From Tetmemena sp. SeJ-2015 (lineage: Eukaryota; Ciliophora; Spirotrichea; Sporadotrichida; Oxytrichidae), in assembly GCA_027382625.1 (NCBI GenBank), contig JAJKFJ010022100.1:1-64000 (forward strand): a stretch of DNA of 64,000 nucleotides, read 5' to 3'. The translations under genes were made by a program, and so were the position numbers. Shown one piece after another: positions 44,121 through 57,158 of this stretch; within the stretch, counting starts at the first letter, position 1, and each line of letters begins with the position of its first letter. The notes under the pieces are model-generated. The model was not told where the DNA came from. It did not search any database and worked only from the letters and a program-made list of their open reading frames with translations.

Positions 44121-44660
44121 TCATTCCATCATCTGCACATCTTTTTGCTAGTTTTGAGCAGGCTCTTGCTTCTTTTGAGTGAATCTCGAGAACATAGCCT
44201 CCATGAAACGATTCCTATTAAGTTGTTTAGAGATGAGATTGTGAATTTTACATTTCACTTGTAGTTTCAAAGTAGACTTTGTTGTGGAAATTTTCAATCA
44301 TCTTAATGACTCTGCATTTCATGTACACAAATCTGTCTTGGTGCTAAAATACATTTTAATATGACTATAAAAAGGATGGAGATAGAAGAAGAGTTTCTAT
44401 CTCTTTTAACTTACCTCTTCAATTTCTCCAAGGAACTCATAAATTTTGCCAACTTCTAAATTTTTGTCTCTTGTCAAAAAGGTGTTGATCTCAAACTCCT
44501 CATCTTCATATTCTATGACTACGAACCCTCTTTCATTCTAGAGATGCTTCACTTTCCCCAAGATCCTACAAGACTTGTAGCTGAAATTATCTTCTGCTAT
44601 TCTCTTTTTCAAGTTTGGAAGAGTGATGAAGCGACATGAGTCTAATTGCGGGATATTCAT
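44121..44660 (-). CDS. Small OB-fold-like protein (RPA3/TEN1-like candidate)
   Basis: About 140 residues. The start is ATG 44660 (MNIPQLDSCRFITLPNLKK) and the stop is TGA 44121-44123. There are two GT-AG introns, the first after GEIEE and the second 36 nt within EM-NRF. The core has alternating beta-strand character: KSCRILGKVKHLQNERGFVV, IEYEDEEFEINTFLTRD, VGKIYEFLGEIEEHQDRFVY and MKCRVIKMIENF. The size, the valine/isoleucine spacing and the xxVGKIYEFLGEI block fit a single OB-fold such as the small RPA subunit or TEN1. The assignment is by shape only. No IES is needed. Confidence 0.5.
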
Positions 44661-44767
44661 TTTACAAATTAAATTATTAAATTAAAACTTAATAAATCCT
44701 TAAATTGCTATCAACAGCATTTTTCAAAGCTTTATGTCTTAAATCATATCTAAGATATGAAACATTT

Positions 44768-47700
44768 TCAAAGGTGATTAATTTTGATGTCCATCACATC
44801 TATCTCCTGTGCTAAATCTTTGCTGCTCTTCATCTCCTTCAATATTTCAATTAAACATACATATTTTATATGTTTGACACAATGACGAAGCAAGTAAAAC
44901 ACATGTTCAAATTAGAGTTAAGAGTATTGTGTGGCTGAATTCTCGCATTAGAAGAGGATTTTAGGAGTTTTTATTACATTTATGGTTAAAACTAAGAGCC
45001 AATTATTCCTGTAGATAAATTGGCGCTGCTCTTTTAGTGAGCACTAACGTTAGTCATTTTGTAAAGCGATGACTTAGTCTAGTTTTTGAGATTTTACTAA
45101 TAGCTCTAGAGCTTGACGGCTCTCATATATCTGGAGGCCTAAGTGCTAATAAGGTGATTGTTATTATTCTAAGATTGGTCAGTGTCTTCAATTTATAGGA
45201 AAGGTTGTTGTTTCTTAAATCTGGTCAAATACATACTTGTATTGGGCATTAGTTTCATGCTCTGCTGGACTCTATCTGTTGAGAAAATAAATAGATCCAT
45301 TACTCATCAAACATCTTAATATCACTGGAATTCTCTTATGCAAGCAGATTTCTTGTTGATTCGTAATACTCTGAAAGTTCCTCAAAATCAGTTCCAGTCC
45401 CGACAGCTTGATTCCTTTTTTCATTTTAGAGTTCACCAATATGATTCGGTTGATGATCATTAATTACATTTGCAACCTAATTGGTACTTTATCCTTTCTC
45501 AACTACGTTATCCTCATTAAAATCACTTAAGGAGAGAAGGTCAAAATCTTGATTCTATGGAAATTGCTCCAGGTTTTTCTTATCACTTCTTATCATAAAA
45601 GCTCTTGAGGCAGAGGTCGTGAGGTCTGGAATTCTTATCATCAGATTAGTATTAGAAGTACTACTCTTCGTTTTATCAAGTAACGAACTCTACTTATAAT
45701 AAATGATGTCATAAATACAAATTAGATATTTTGACTCTAATTAATCTTCTTTTCTTTTGATTCATTCCTCTTACTCTAATATTCCTCCTCGCCCTCTTTC
45801 TTAAACTTGGTCTAACTTAATTTCTAAGCAATGAGTCTTTTGACAATTTATTATTTTTAGGAGAAGGATGTTACATTTTGTGAATGAAGTCTTTCCTCTA
45901 GCTAATGCAAAGCCTCTTTTAAAATATCTGGCGATATCAGGAATGAGAGTGTATCATAATTTCTATTTCTTATTAATTCTAACTGGCTTTATTATAGTAG
46001 GTTGGAGTTAACCTTATAAGCAAAGCTCACTTTCTTTAGCTAAAATAATAATGATAAATCAATGCCTCTAGTCTTTGAATCTCTTTCGGCTTATCAATTA
46101 ATTTTACTCTGCAAAAGCCAATTGAGCACACTATATTCAATGAACTCTGCAGAATACTTTGTTGATAGTTATTATCTAGCTACTCTTTTCGGAAATAAGT
46201 AAAAGACTCTTATTACGCACTTTGAATACCTTCATTATATCTTTACAGAATTGAATCATTTTAGATACTAACTGTGCCTTTTATTAATTTTTGAGTACTT
46301 CTTTGCAAAATGGACTCCTTTATACTGCAGTTCGTATCACTTTGTTTTCTTGTATTGAATGTAATCTTATTTACAAAACATATAATTAAAGCACTTATAG
46401 TTTTTGATAGGTAAATTTCTGATTTCCTTGGCTTCTTTCTGAAAATCATAGTTTGGATAAATTAAAACTGAAATTATATGTGAAAGAGATCTTGGAGCTT
46501 TTTGATTTACTACCTCAAAAGCATGATTTTATTTTTGGAAGTTGATTTTCTTGATTGCTGACCACCTGTAGCGTCAATTTTTAACTGATCAATAGAGAGC
46601 TGATTAGAGTTCTTCTCGAGTAAGCTTTTGATATTCTTGTATATATTAGTGGAAGAATTTTGCAAGATAGGATCTTAATTTGATTGAGTTATAAATGAAT
46701 CGTTGTTACTCAACTTTATGAATTCCCCATAGGTGCTTAATGGTTGAGAGTCTGTTCTATTCTAATTATTCAACTACTATGATTGAAAGGAATTTCGTTT
46801 GTTCATTAGTGAACGGAATGAGACTCCTTATTAAGGGTGTTAGACCAAGTTTTCTCTATTAGTTTGAAAGTGATAAGCTTAGTAAGGAATCAAATCCTCA
46901 TTTAGCAATCGTTTGCCTTTTCTTTACGATTGAAATTGGAGTGGTTCTTTGACTGATTAATCCTTTTAGTTTTTGAATTGGTTTATATCTGCAAGCTAAT
47001 TTTACTTTTCTTGTAGTGGATTTACTGACTATTTTCTTTTTACTAGAGAATTATGCATCCCTACAGCTAGAGATGAAGCACTCTATAGATGCTTTTAAGA
47101 TGACGAAATTAATTTTATAGCCTTAAAAAATTGAATATTTTATGATGAAATTTTGAGAAGGCTTTTCTTTGAAACTGGATTTATCATTTCTAGAGCGCTT
47201 CCTGTATTCTCATTCTTTACAAAATTCATTCTGGATATGCTTTCAACGCCCAAAAAGTTTATTTCTTAAGAAGTATTCGCACCAACTTAAAACAGAATAA
47301 AATTTAAATTTACAGAAGCTCAAATCCAACCACTTTTTCATCCAAGTACACTCTTTTAAAATATAAATCTACAGTCTTAAATGTTTTAAAAAGTTTGACA
47401 CTTTTTCATAACTATTTTTTTAAAAGTTATCCTACTAATTAGTTTTAATAGATTCTTAATTAATTTATCTTGAGATGAAATGCTTTGCTATATCTAGGAT
47501 GATGTCATAATTTTGGTGAAACTATCTCGGAATCCTTGTAAACACTCCTTTTTGGTTTTTGCTTGACTGAGAGTACTGATAAATAAATACACATTTAATA
47601 TGTGAACAAGCTTGTTTACTCTAATTCAAATCTGTAGGAATCGTCAGCTTGCATTTCAACGCCCACTTTTATTATGGGGCTAGTTTAAGCATTCAGATCA

Positions 47701-48596
47701 AGTTTCTACAAACTTACTAGTCTCTATTAAATTTTACTAAAAGTTGAGATTTCAGTTAAATCCTCGATAGTCAGAACTTTTCTTATCAAGCTCTACTAAG
47801 ATTCATAAAATTTTCCACTTGATTTAGTTTGTAAATTCGTAGAATCGGATCCTAAAACCATAATAAAATTTATTTTAGGACATTAATGCGATTTAATTTT
47901 AAATTTTCAATAAGATTATAATTAAAAAAGATATTTATTTCTTTCTTAGATGGCATTTAAAAATTTAAAGTTTCATATATACCGGTTATTTTATAAATCA
48001 TATAGCAAATAGGAAGTTTTTTGTTGCGAGAAATGAACTCCATAAACTGTAATTAACCGTTTTACGATATTTAATCTCTCTGGAATTCCTCAAAAAGCAA
48101 ATTTTGAATTAAGCTATTTAGACTAATATTTTTTGGAGTGTCCTCTTCCCCTTTGGAAGCATACTCTATTTTGGGAATATGCTCAGCTAATCTATCTAAA
48201 ACAGTTCTTAAGTTAGCCATCATTCACTAATTACTCTAAGCGGGTTTAAAATTGTTTTCATCAGTGTAGAAATTAAAGGTCTCAGTAATGTTTAGACAGG
48301 AAAAAGTATAGCTTAATGATGCAATTTCCTTTATAACTCATTGGATGTTGTAACTAAGTCCTAACTCAAGATATATTATTTAATATTAATCACCTTAAAA
48401 CTATTTATTGTTTTCTATTTTGATATGTTCTCTATGCAGCATGGTCTTTTGGATTTTGAGAGTAAAACTAATTACTGCATAATGATTTTTCAGTCTGCAT
48501 AGATTGCTCATTCATGTTTAATTTAGATTTATAAGCCTGCTCCTATGACCTTTTCTTTTAATTGGAAAAGCTAGCTGTGCTTTGACTTCTCTTCAT
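44768..48596 (-). CDS. Large unknown low-complexity protein
   Basis: The start is ATG 48596 (MKRSQSTASFSNQKKRSQEQ). Long ciliate-code segments follow in varying frames. The longest runs from about 46990 to 46025 with no TGA (SFRSLMNKRNSFQSQQLNNQ, STNIYKNIKSLLEKNSNQLS, TGGQQSRKSTSKNKIMLLRQ). Others include SSLLDKTKSSTSNTNLMIRI near 45700 and YMRAVKLQSYQQNLKNQTKS near 45100. The end is KDLAQEIDVMDIKINHL at TGA 44768-44770. The sequence is rich in Gln, Asn, Ser and Lys with no recognisable domain. Several noncoding gaps (about 47100-48400 contains most) are presumably IESs and introns; I could not define the pointers. It could be more than one gene. Confidence 0.45.
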
Positions 48597-48716
48597 TAAA
48601 TATATTTGTGTTTTAATAATTGTTAAAATAATATTTAGAGGGAGAATAGTATTTAATCCCTCGACTCAAATGATCACTATCCATATTGATTGACCCTATT
48701 TATCTTTGGTAATAAA

Positions 48717-51537
48717 ATGAAAAAATAGTCTCCAAATTTAGATCACTCTAAAACTATCCCAATAATTAATGGACTGCATTTGAGTAGTTAAAGCTACCTT
48801 AAAAGTTAGACTTCCCCAAATAAACAACAACTATAGTCAACCACTTCTAATCCTTTCTTAACTCACAGAGGTTCAAGCAAATAATAGCAGACAGGCTTTT
48901 AACTGCTTTTACCTGAGGTAACTTCTGCAAGACTCCAAAACAGAAGGATAACAGAGCAGAGCAACGGACTTATAACACCAAGAACACAATAATTCATTCA
49001 AACCAGGAGCTCCAATTTTCTTAATAAATTCCAAACTGTCATTCATACATACTTTAAATTAAATATAATTTAAAAAGTGTCAAACAAGAGTTCCAGTCCA
49101 ATCGAAACATATTCTCTTAGCAAGAGACTAAAGAGGCTCAAATTACAAAATAGAAATAGCAGAAATAGATTTAAAACGCAGTAAAGATAGAAAGAAAATC
49201 TTAATCATAGGGAGCTTTGTAAAAGTATTGGGGCTCTTATATGAGCGACCATCATAGATCTGGCAAATTCTATACCAATAAAATCGGCATCGATATTCCA
49301 AAATTCTTATCTGATGTCTAGGCTAACAGCAAAGAAGATAAAGTTTAGGAGGAGAATTCAGAGCTAAGTTCAACAAATTTATCATCCTCAGCCCGAATAT
49401 AGCAATCCATTATTTAGGTTTTAATTAATCATCAAAACTATTTTAGAACAAGCTCCTGAAAGGTATCCAGTATTCTGAATCAGGGTCAGTTATTTCCATT
49501 CCTATAGTAAAGGATGACACTAACTCAACTTCTTAATTCCATTTAAATGGAACAGCAAATATTTCGTCAACTTTTCTCCTAAATTCTTCAAAAATTATCA
49601 ATCTCAAAGGCTTTAACTCCAGTTTTAAGAAATCATTTAAACCTAGAGATAGGAAAAATGTAAAACTTATTCCTATATTGTAAACAGAAACTGATCACAT
49701 CGCTAAATAGGTACCTATAGAGATAGATAATTTAGAGCCTAATTTCAAAAGTGCGTCCAGTAATAAAACATTCGATAGTTCCACCAGTTCTTGCAGACGA
49801 ATAAGAGATAGAATTTGATGAGGAGAAATTCCTCTAACAAGAAGGCTCTTATTATATTTAAGACATAGGTGATGTTGAGTAGGAGGTTGGAGATCTGTAC
49901 AATTCAATTGCTCATAGCAAGTTCGATATTTCAACTATTCAAAAGCCTTATTTATCCCAGAGACCTTCCGAGGCTAGTTTTAAGAAAGATGAGAACGAGA
50001 TAATTTTCAAGCCTGAGTATAATTTCCGCCAAGTGAATTACCTCTTTGTGAGAGCAGTTGAGAGCAAGTTTCAAGATGACTTTAAAGCTACCTATGAAAA
50101 CGATCTTGAAAGCTCGAATTAAAATGGCCAAGCGGGTAACAATCACAATGATTCCCTAAAATACCTGGGATATACGATGACTTTGAATGAGGACCCTAAT
50201 ATAGACATCTTCAAAATTGAAAGGGTATCGAAAATCAGAGTTCGTACTAGCAGAAATTAAAAGGAAGATTAAGAAGAATGACATCGAAAAAAGATAGGGC
50301 ATGAAAGTAGATGAGCACTCTCGCAGATTAACCTCCTTCGCAAATGAAATGAAGTCAAAGTATAGTATTTCAGATAATGAGTTGAGACCTGCTTACCAGG
50401 TTTCAATTAGATAAAGGAGAACCGATAGTATGGGTCATGCTCTATTCTACTCTTGATGCTCTGAAACAGAGAGAAGAAGAATTGAAAAATGAAGATGCGT
50501 CCTCAGCTTCTGGGACTATAAACAAAAGCTTTCGAGCTCCCTAGAGAACTCAAATGATTGGTTAGGAGATGAAGGATTACTATGAATCTCAGGACAATTT
50601 TCATGACGATTTGCCTTACGATCTCTACAATATGGTTGAACTCTACAAGCAAATTTCTAAGCAATAAGTACTTCCTAATTTCTCAGAGATTAAAAGCGAA
50701 GACTTTAAGCAGCTAATGTCACTTTGTAAGCACTATTTGCCTTTTTATAACTTTTAGTGTATGGAACTGACAGTTCTAATCAAGAATCTAAGTCCATTAA
50801 ATAGTTTGTGAGTCGCTACAAACACAAGATGCAAGATTTAGACACCAAAGAGAATAGAGACTTTATAGAAGCTTACTATAAAAAGGTTTTTAAAGGAATA
50901 GCGGTTGCTTGGTGGAACACAAACAGGTTTGTCTTAAGAAGCTCTAAAAGCTAGATTGGAAGGAAAAAGCCAGCCAAAAATCAATGTTGAGAAATATAAC
51001 GGCCATTATGATATGGTAAGCTAAGTTTTCCTTAGCATAATGTGTATAGACAACAATTAAGAGAAGATTACGGTAGAAAGAGATAGATAATTTAGAAACC
51101 AAATTAGAAGGCAAACTTGTTAACGGTAAGATTTATGATTGAAATTATATGTGTTCTATATAGATTTTTTGCCTTATCATCATTTGAAGTCAGTTAAGAA
51201 CAAACCTCAAGATTTATTAAAAGTTAACTTCAAGAAATTAAACAGCAATAATAACTGAAACTCTATCTTACTTATTTCTTTCATTTCAATATCTTTTAAT
51301 ATTGATTTGTTTAAGTGTAATTGTGAATGTAGTGTGAAGCAGCCAGTAAACATTGTGAATGCGTAGCAATCGACTGCCTCTGATTCTGCTTCCTAGCTGG
51401 TTCAGCAACTCAAGAGCTTGAATATGAATGAGCAGCAAGTGTCTCACAAGAAAGCTCAAGACTCTGAAGATTAAGAATCAAGCGTAGTTCAAGAGAGAGG
51501 CAGACAAGGAAGAAAGAAGAACAAGAAGAACAAATGA
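48717..51537 (+). CDS. Unknown protein with Lys-rich C-terminus
   Basis: The start is ATG 48717 (MKKQSPNLDHSKTIPIINGL). It continues in one frame to TGA about 49240 (RSSNFLNKFQTVIHTYFKL, SLSKRLKRLKLQNRNSRN). Further segments: SDHHRSGKFYTNKIGIDIPK, SVISIPIVKDDTNSTSQFHL, an acidic block VLADEQEIEFDEEKF, PEYNFRQVNYLFVRAVESKF, GYTMTLNEDPNIDIFKIERV, DLPYDLYNMVELYKQISKQQ, an intron at 50729-50760 (GTAAGCAC...TTTTAG), DFIEAYYKKVFKGIAVAWWN and the basic end GRKKNKKNK at TGA 51535-51537. No domain recognised. Unresolved junctions remain at about 49240, 49440 and 50280. It could be two adjacent genes. Confidence 0.45.
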
Positions 51538-51806
51538 AGAACTGGCTCAGACGATACTAAACCGTAATTATGGTGATAAACAAAATCGTCTAAGCAGAGG
51601 AGTTCAACGGAAATTTCAGTCATTTAGTTTATATATAGCTATTCTTGCGCTTTGAAAGCTGGTCTCGTATGTATGGGTATATTTAGCTGACTCGTCAGAA
51701 CAACAGAATATATAACTTGTGTAATTTTAATGAGAACAGCAATTATCTTTTTCTCTTAAATATCCCTAAGGATTCAGATAAAGAATAGGAATAAAATAAA
51801 GTTTAA

Positions 51807-53686
51807 ATGGCATAAATTAGCAAAAACTTTAACGAAAACCAGTAATTTATGGCACACAATTAGGATTTTCATTAATTGCAAGTGAAAAACAAACCAGTGC
51901 TCAAAATAAATAGCAGATCTTTGGAGTTGAAAATCGACGTTTATTTTTTATGATAGCAGGAATTAAAACATCAGTCCACTATAGGAATAAGGGCAGTCAT
52001 AAGAAAGATTATTAAGCAATTTTTCAGAAAATAATATAAGAGACCAAGGTTTCATTCAATAGTTTAATTATTATAAATTAATAAGGTGAACTGAACAACA
52101 TTTAAGCTTAAGTAATAAATCATCGCAACAATAGGCTTGACAAAGGCATTAAATAAGCCCACAATATTATTTATTAAATTAACTTAAATATCATGATTAG
52201 AAGAATAGATCATTTATCCTTATTTTTAAGAAGAATATATTTATTTGTTCAATATCAGGGACCTAAAATAATTAATGGCTATTTGCTAAAAGTTAAAAGC
52301 CAATAGTCCAAACGCTTTTTCTCTAATTATGTGAAGCGATACTTTACGCTTGACCTGCAAAATATGAGCTTCTCTTATCGAGATAGTGAAAAGAAGCCAG
52401 ATAAATTTTCAATTCCACTTTCCGATATTATAAAAGTTCATTCAACTTCAAACTTATGCCAAAGAGAATAATTAATTTATTATAACTATTAGATGATTTC
52501 AAGTTGGATAAATAGATCTTACTAGAGTGGCAGTATGATTTCATGATAGAGATAAAGTAGTTTAATGGCTAAAAAAGGGGGGAAGCACTGACTGAAAGAG
52601 TAAACAACCAAAAGAACTAATAGAAATAATCAGAATAGCATAGCAATAGATAGATGATTTTATTAAGCAACAGTGAAGACACCTATAAGCAGTTTCTTGC
52701 GGCATTCTTCTCAGTTGTAGTTCATAAATTTATTGAATTAAATTATTATCTTTAATTTGAAGAGTCTCATTCCTAATCTTCTTAAGAATTAGCTCCCTAG
52801 TCAGGGGCAACAGTAACTCCCCCTAACTAATTTTCTAACAATAAATCAAACCCATCGTCGCATAACAGCGCTCAGCAGTTAGTATATTAGGACATTCAAT
52901 CCCATAATTCACGATTTGATGATTAATTATTAGCGACCTATCCAACTTAGAGAAGCAGTCAAGAGCAGAGGATAGTCGCTCTTCCTTAAAACTTTAATGA
53001 AGGGTTCGAAGCAAAAAGGTAGCACTATCAGTGTGAGAAGGATGATAATGGGATTATAGAAAGTGGGACAACCTATCTCAAACCAGATCAAATTTTTAGG
53101 CAACAAATTGATCTCATCAAAGCTCATTTGAGAAGTTAGCAATAAAAGAATATCAACTCAACTACTGATAATTATGAATAGGGTGTTCTTCTAGATAAAC
53201 CTAGCAAGAGAACTTATAAGAATTCTCATAATAATCCTAACGCACCATTAGCTTACAGAAAAGTTGATTTCGCAAGTAAAAACTTAAGTTGAAGAGGAAC
53301 TTGAATCGTAAGCTATAGAGATCTACCAAAATATTGTAGCGAATCCTAATAAGATGAACTACATCTAAATTTGTGATACAGAGGAAGCGGGTCCTCGAGA
53401 TGTGCAACTCAAATTTGAAGACAATAGAGAATAATTCAATTAATATAGAGAATTTGAAGTACTGAATAATATGAAGATCCTCAATAATCTGGACTTTGGA
53501 AGTGATTGCGAATGGACAGATGAAATAGAGGAGAGAGACCCTGACAAGGACAGAAGAATTGAGAGTGTTTTAAATATATCCTAAAAGACCCTTATTGTTT
53601 CTGGCTTTTAGACAGAAGAAAGTATTTTTTGCGAAAACGGGGCTTCGCATATAAAACTATAATAAGTAAAGCAACAATAAGATTGA
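51807..53686 (+). CDS. PH-domain protein
   Basis: The start is ATG 51807 (MAQISKNFNENQQFMAHNQD). A Gln/Asn-rich leader is followed, after an intron ending CAATATCAG at about 52258, by a pleckstrin-homology-like domain: IINGYLLKVKSQQSKRFFSN, YVKRYFTLDLQNMSFSYRDS, KFSIPLSDIIKVHS and, after a break, DTYKQFLAAFFSV. This fits binding of phosphoinositides or membrane-linked proteins. The remainder is polar (ATVTPPNQFSNNKSNPSSHN, PDQIFRQQIDLIKAHLRSQQ) and acidic near the end (LNNLDFGSDCEWTDEIEERD). The stop is TGA 53684-53686. Breaks at about 51950, 52540 and 53280 are unresolved introns, IESs or indels. Confidence 0.55.
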
Positions 53687-53839
53687 GTTGGCTATAAATT
53701 TTTCTTAAATAATTGAGCTTGTAGAGTATATAGAAGATAATTTTCAATTTTTATCTGTTCTAACTTTTCATATTTAATAAATGGTGGTACCTTTGCTGAT
53801 AGATGTGTTGAAATATAAAATTTAAAATACACTACTATT

Positions 53840-56734
53840 ATGAAAAATTAGTTGGCGAAGACTCCAAGTCAGAACTTAAATACGTCTATTGCTGTGAATC
53901 AAAGCTTTTCTTAGAGCTACTCTAAGCCATCAGCTAGAGAGAGATCACCAGTTCCTACGATTGAATAAGCATTAGGTGATAAACTCAAAGCCCTTAGTGA
54001 ATTATCCCATGCTTAAAAAGAGGTAAACAATCTTTCTGCAAAGTTAAAATTAAAATCATTGTTTTGATTTAAGTTAGTTGGCTGAAAAATGGCTGCAAAT
54101 TTAAATTTTAATTGTCCTAAATAACAAATTCACTACAGATCAGACAAAAAGAGCTAGAATTTCAGAGCAAAACTGCACTTTATGAGCAAAAGATAGCCAT
54201 AAACTAAATTGGTAGCATTAATTTATCCACTTTGTTTCACTTAGGATTACTAGAAATGCAGCTGAAGGAGGCTGAAGAAAGAGAGCAAAATTAAAAGAAG
54301 CTGTATGATAAAATGTTCCAGGCAATTGAGGATTCAAACTTTGGAGGCGCCTTTTCGTCAAGAGGTCGCAGTTCAGACTTAAGCTCATCCTCCCATACGC
54401 TTGCTGGCAAAGAACTGGACATTTTGCACAAATAAGTGCAAGAATAGCTCAATGAAAAGATTGATGAATTAGAGGCTCAGTTGTCTACCAAAGCAGTAGA
54501 AATTGGTACGCTTATCAAGGCAGAGTCAGAACTAAAGGCCAAGCATCAAAGGGAGCTCGAGTAATTGCAAGATCAAAGGAAGGAGAAGGACTCTCACATT
54601 TCTAGAATAGAGAGATTACTCAGTGACAGAGAATACGATGTCAAGTAACTGTAGACCAGGGTTGACAGCTATGAGGACGAATTAAAGAGTTTAAACTTGA
54701 AGATAGAAGTGCAAGAGGAGCAATACACGAGAGAGTACGATAGAAAATTTGATGAGCTCAAAAAGTTGTACCAAGAGTAAATCGATAAACAAAAAAGGTT
54801 TTACCATTCTAATACTAATGACCAAGATGTCATCGAGCAACTTAGAGATGAGTTAAGAAAACTCGCACACGAAAAGATTCTCTTGGAGGAATAGATTTAA
54901 AGAAAAGATGGACAAATTTAGAAATACAAGGATAAGAATAAGGAACTCAAGGCCAAAAAGCATGATTAAGATCTAACAGAGAAAAGACTTAATCAACTTA
55001 TAGCAGATAGAGATAAGGAATTTGAAAGAGAAAAGGGAGCCAGCAAGCTCAAAGTGCAAAAGTTAGAGAGCAAGCTAGAGAAAAGAAAGGATAAGATTAG
55101 AACGATGATATCTGATTTCTAAGAGAAAGATCACGAGATTGAAAGAATGAGAGAGGAGTTAGAGTTACTAAGAGAGAAAATTAAATAGCTCAATAAGAAA
55201 ATTAAGGATGAGAAGAAATCAAAACAGGAACTGAAATCAAATCTTAAATACTTTAGCAATAAAAAAGCAGAAGCCTGCTATTGAATTAAGAGTGCGATTT
55301 TGAAGATTGCATAGATGAAGAATGCGTGGATCCAAGTAAACCCAACAAACCAGACTTCGGGAAAGCTTAATTTATATTTAAGCTATGAATGGCTGTATTA
55401 GCGCCTCAAAGAAAAGTATAGAGAATCCTATGACTTTAAAGTTATCTGGAAGTCCTCTCAACTCTGAAATCAGAAAATCTTTGAAGGAGGTAGCATATTT
55501 AACACCTAACAAATCAAGCAGAAGCATGATGATGTAAAACTCCTCTCTAGCTTTCGAATCAAAACTTTAGAAAATGATTGATAACTGTGTTAAAATGGAA
55601 TGCATTGGTTGCAGAAAACTAATTCCAACTCAACTATTTTATGAGCACATAACTCAAACTATACCCTAATGCTAGACTTAATAGCCACAAATATTGACCA
55701 ACAGAAGCTAGGTTTTCTCAGGCATCATGAATATCAAAAATTTGGACAGTTAAGTGTCAGGAAATTTGAGATACAATTAAAGTCTGTGCGGAAACACTGT
55801 ATCTCAATCTATGATTCTGAATCCTCACATGCTAAACCAGTCTTACATTTTACTGGGCAATCAAAGCAACCAAACTTAATTGCTAAATCAACTAAGTGAG
55901 GAAGATTAGCTTAAGACTAGTTATCCCTCTCTCTTACAAGAGAGATTTATGAATTAAAACTTGGGTGAACTTGGCAATGATCTCAGTACAGAGAGAACGG
56001 CAAGTCGCATTATCTTCTTGGAGGAGAAATTGAGAAAAGCTGATGAGTTGCTTCGAGATTCAGCGATAGAGATAAAAAGTATAAGGGAGGAGAAGGAGAA
56101 GTGGAGACTGGAGTATGATAGAACAAAGCTCCTACTTGAACAAACAACAAACGAATTAGCATTAGTGTAGGAGAAAAAGGCTGAGACTGAATTACAAATG
56201 AAGAAGGAAATAAAATACTTGCTTGAGTCTTGGCTTCAGCAAAAGAACTAAAATGAGAGTTTAAAGAACTAGACAAAAGACACAGCTCAATTTACAGGGG
56301 AAGGCTAGTCCATAATAATTTAGAAATACATGCCAAGTGGAAGCAGTGGAGCTCAAGGGTCAGCGCATTCTAGTAGTAATTATTCAATGCCTGATGGAAA
56401 TTACGATTAAGATGAGGCTGAGGTGATGATGTTCCCAGATATTGATAATCAAGAGGACGCATAAAATATTTCTCAAGTTCAACTAAGGGGAAAGATGGGC
56501 AAGCATTTGACAAACAATAACTCTGTAATAACTAATTTCAATCCTCTAGTAGCTCTTGACACACAAGATAATCCAAATGTGGATACTAGTTAGTTCATGA
56601 GTCATTAAAACATAAATGTAAACTCCTCAAATACATCATACATTGGCACTTAACGCCATCATTCTAACGCTCCTCAAACTCCTCATGAGCAGAGGATGAT
56701 GATCAATCAAATCAATCAAAAGAATTTAATTTGA
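53840..56734 (+). CDS. Long coiled-coil protein with a CxxC...H motif
   Basis: The start is ATG 53840 (MKNQLAKTPSQNLNTSIAVN) and the stop is TGA 56732-56734, about 880 residues. Two GT-AG introns lie in the first 400 bp: one of about 120 nt ending CACTACAG, and one of 33 nt ending TTCACTTAG. Residues about 70-460 are a nearly continuous coiled coil (QLNEKIDELEAQLSTKAVEI, QLRDELRKLAHEKILLEEQ, EREKGASKLKVQKLESKLEK). Two 17-bp IESs follow, then IDEEC, MECIGCRKLIPTQLFYEHI (CxxC and His, possible zinc site), a second coiled coil (RIIFLEEKLRKADELLRDSA) and a Ser/Asn/Gln-rich tail. It is probably a cytoskeletal or basal-body component; that is inference from architecture alone. Confidence 0.65.
55276..55295. 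other. Very short IES, 17 bp, pointer TGC
   Basis: TGC occurs at 55276-55278 and 55293-55295. Removal joins SNKKAEAC to DFEDCIDEECVDPSK and avoids a TGA. The 3-bp pointer is weak, but the frame result is clean. Confidence 0.6.
55363..55384. other. Very short IES, 17 bp, pointer AAGCT
   Basis: AAGCT occurs at 55363-55367 and 55380-55384. Removal joins NKPDFGKA to MNGCISASKKSIENP, removes a TGA and opens a frame of about 450 codons downstream. Confidence 0.8.
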
Positions 56735-57158
56735 TCATAAAACATAATGCATTTTATCAGAGAAATAAATCTAATTATAAATTTAAAGGATAAAACGAGT
56801 TAGTTTTTCTATTATCAGTATTAAAAATTAAAAATGAATTATTAAGAATTTGAACTAAACTGGAAATACGACTGGAGTATAATAAATAATAAGCCATGCT
56901 ACATCTGTTTCCGGAGAAAGCTTTGAAGATAATTATCCCCAACATTACCAATAGTAGGTTTAAAATTTGTAAGAGCAACTAGACAACAGCCAGATAATTT
57001 ATTTCAGAAATGCCACAAATAATATGCAAACCAAGAATCCTTAGTTCTACTAAACCTACTTGCACAATTCAGGAGTAAGAATTTATTTCTCTTATTTATT
57101 AAATTTTAGGACCTAGGAATGTCTTCATTATTTAGCATTTATTTTTCTTTCTTCCAGG
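56735..57158. other. Spacer with possible short upstream exon
   Basis: AT-rich. An open stretch at about 56880-57065 (SVSGESFEDNYPQHYQQQ, NNMQTKNPQFYQTYLHNSG) followed by a GTAAGA donor suggests an upstream exon of the Gln-rich gene below. No splice to ATG 57159 keeps the frame, however. Confidence 0.35.
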
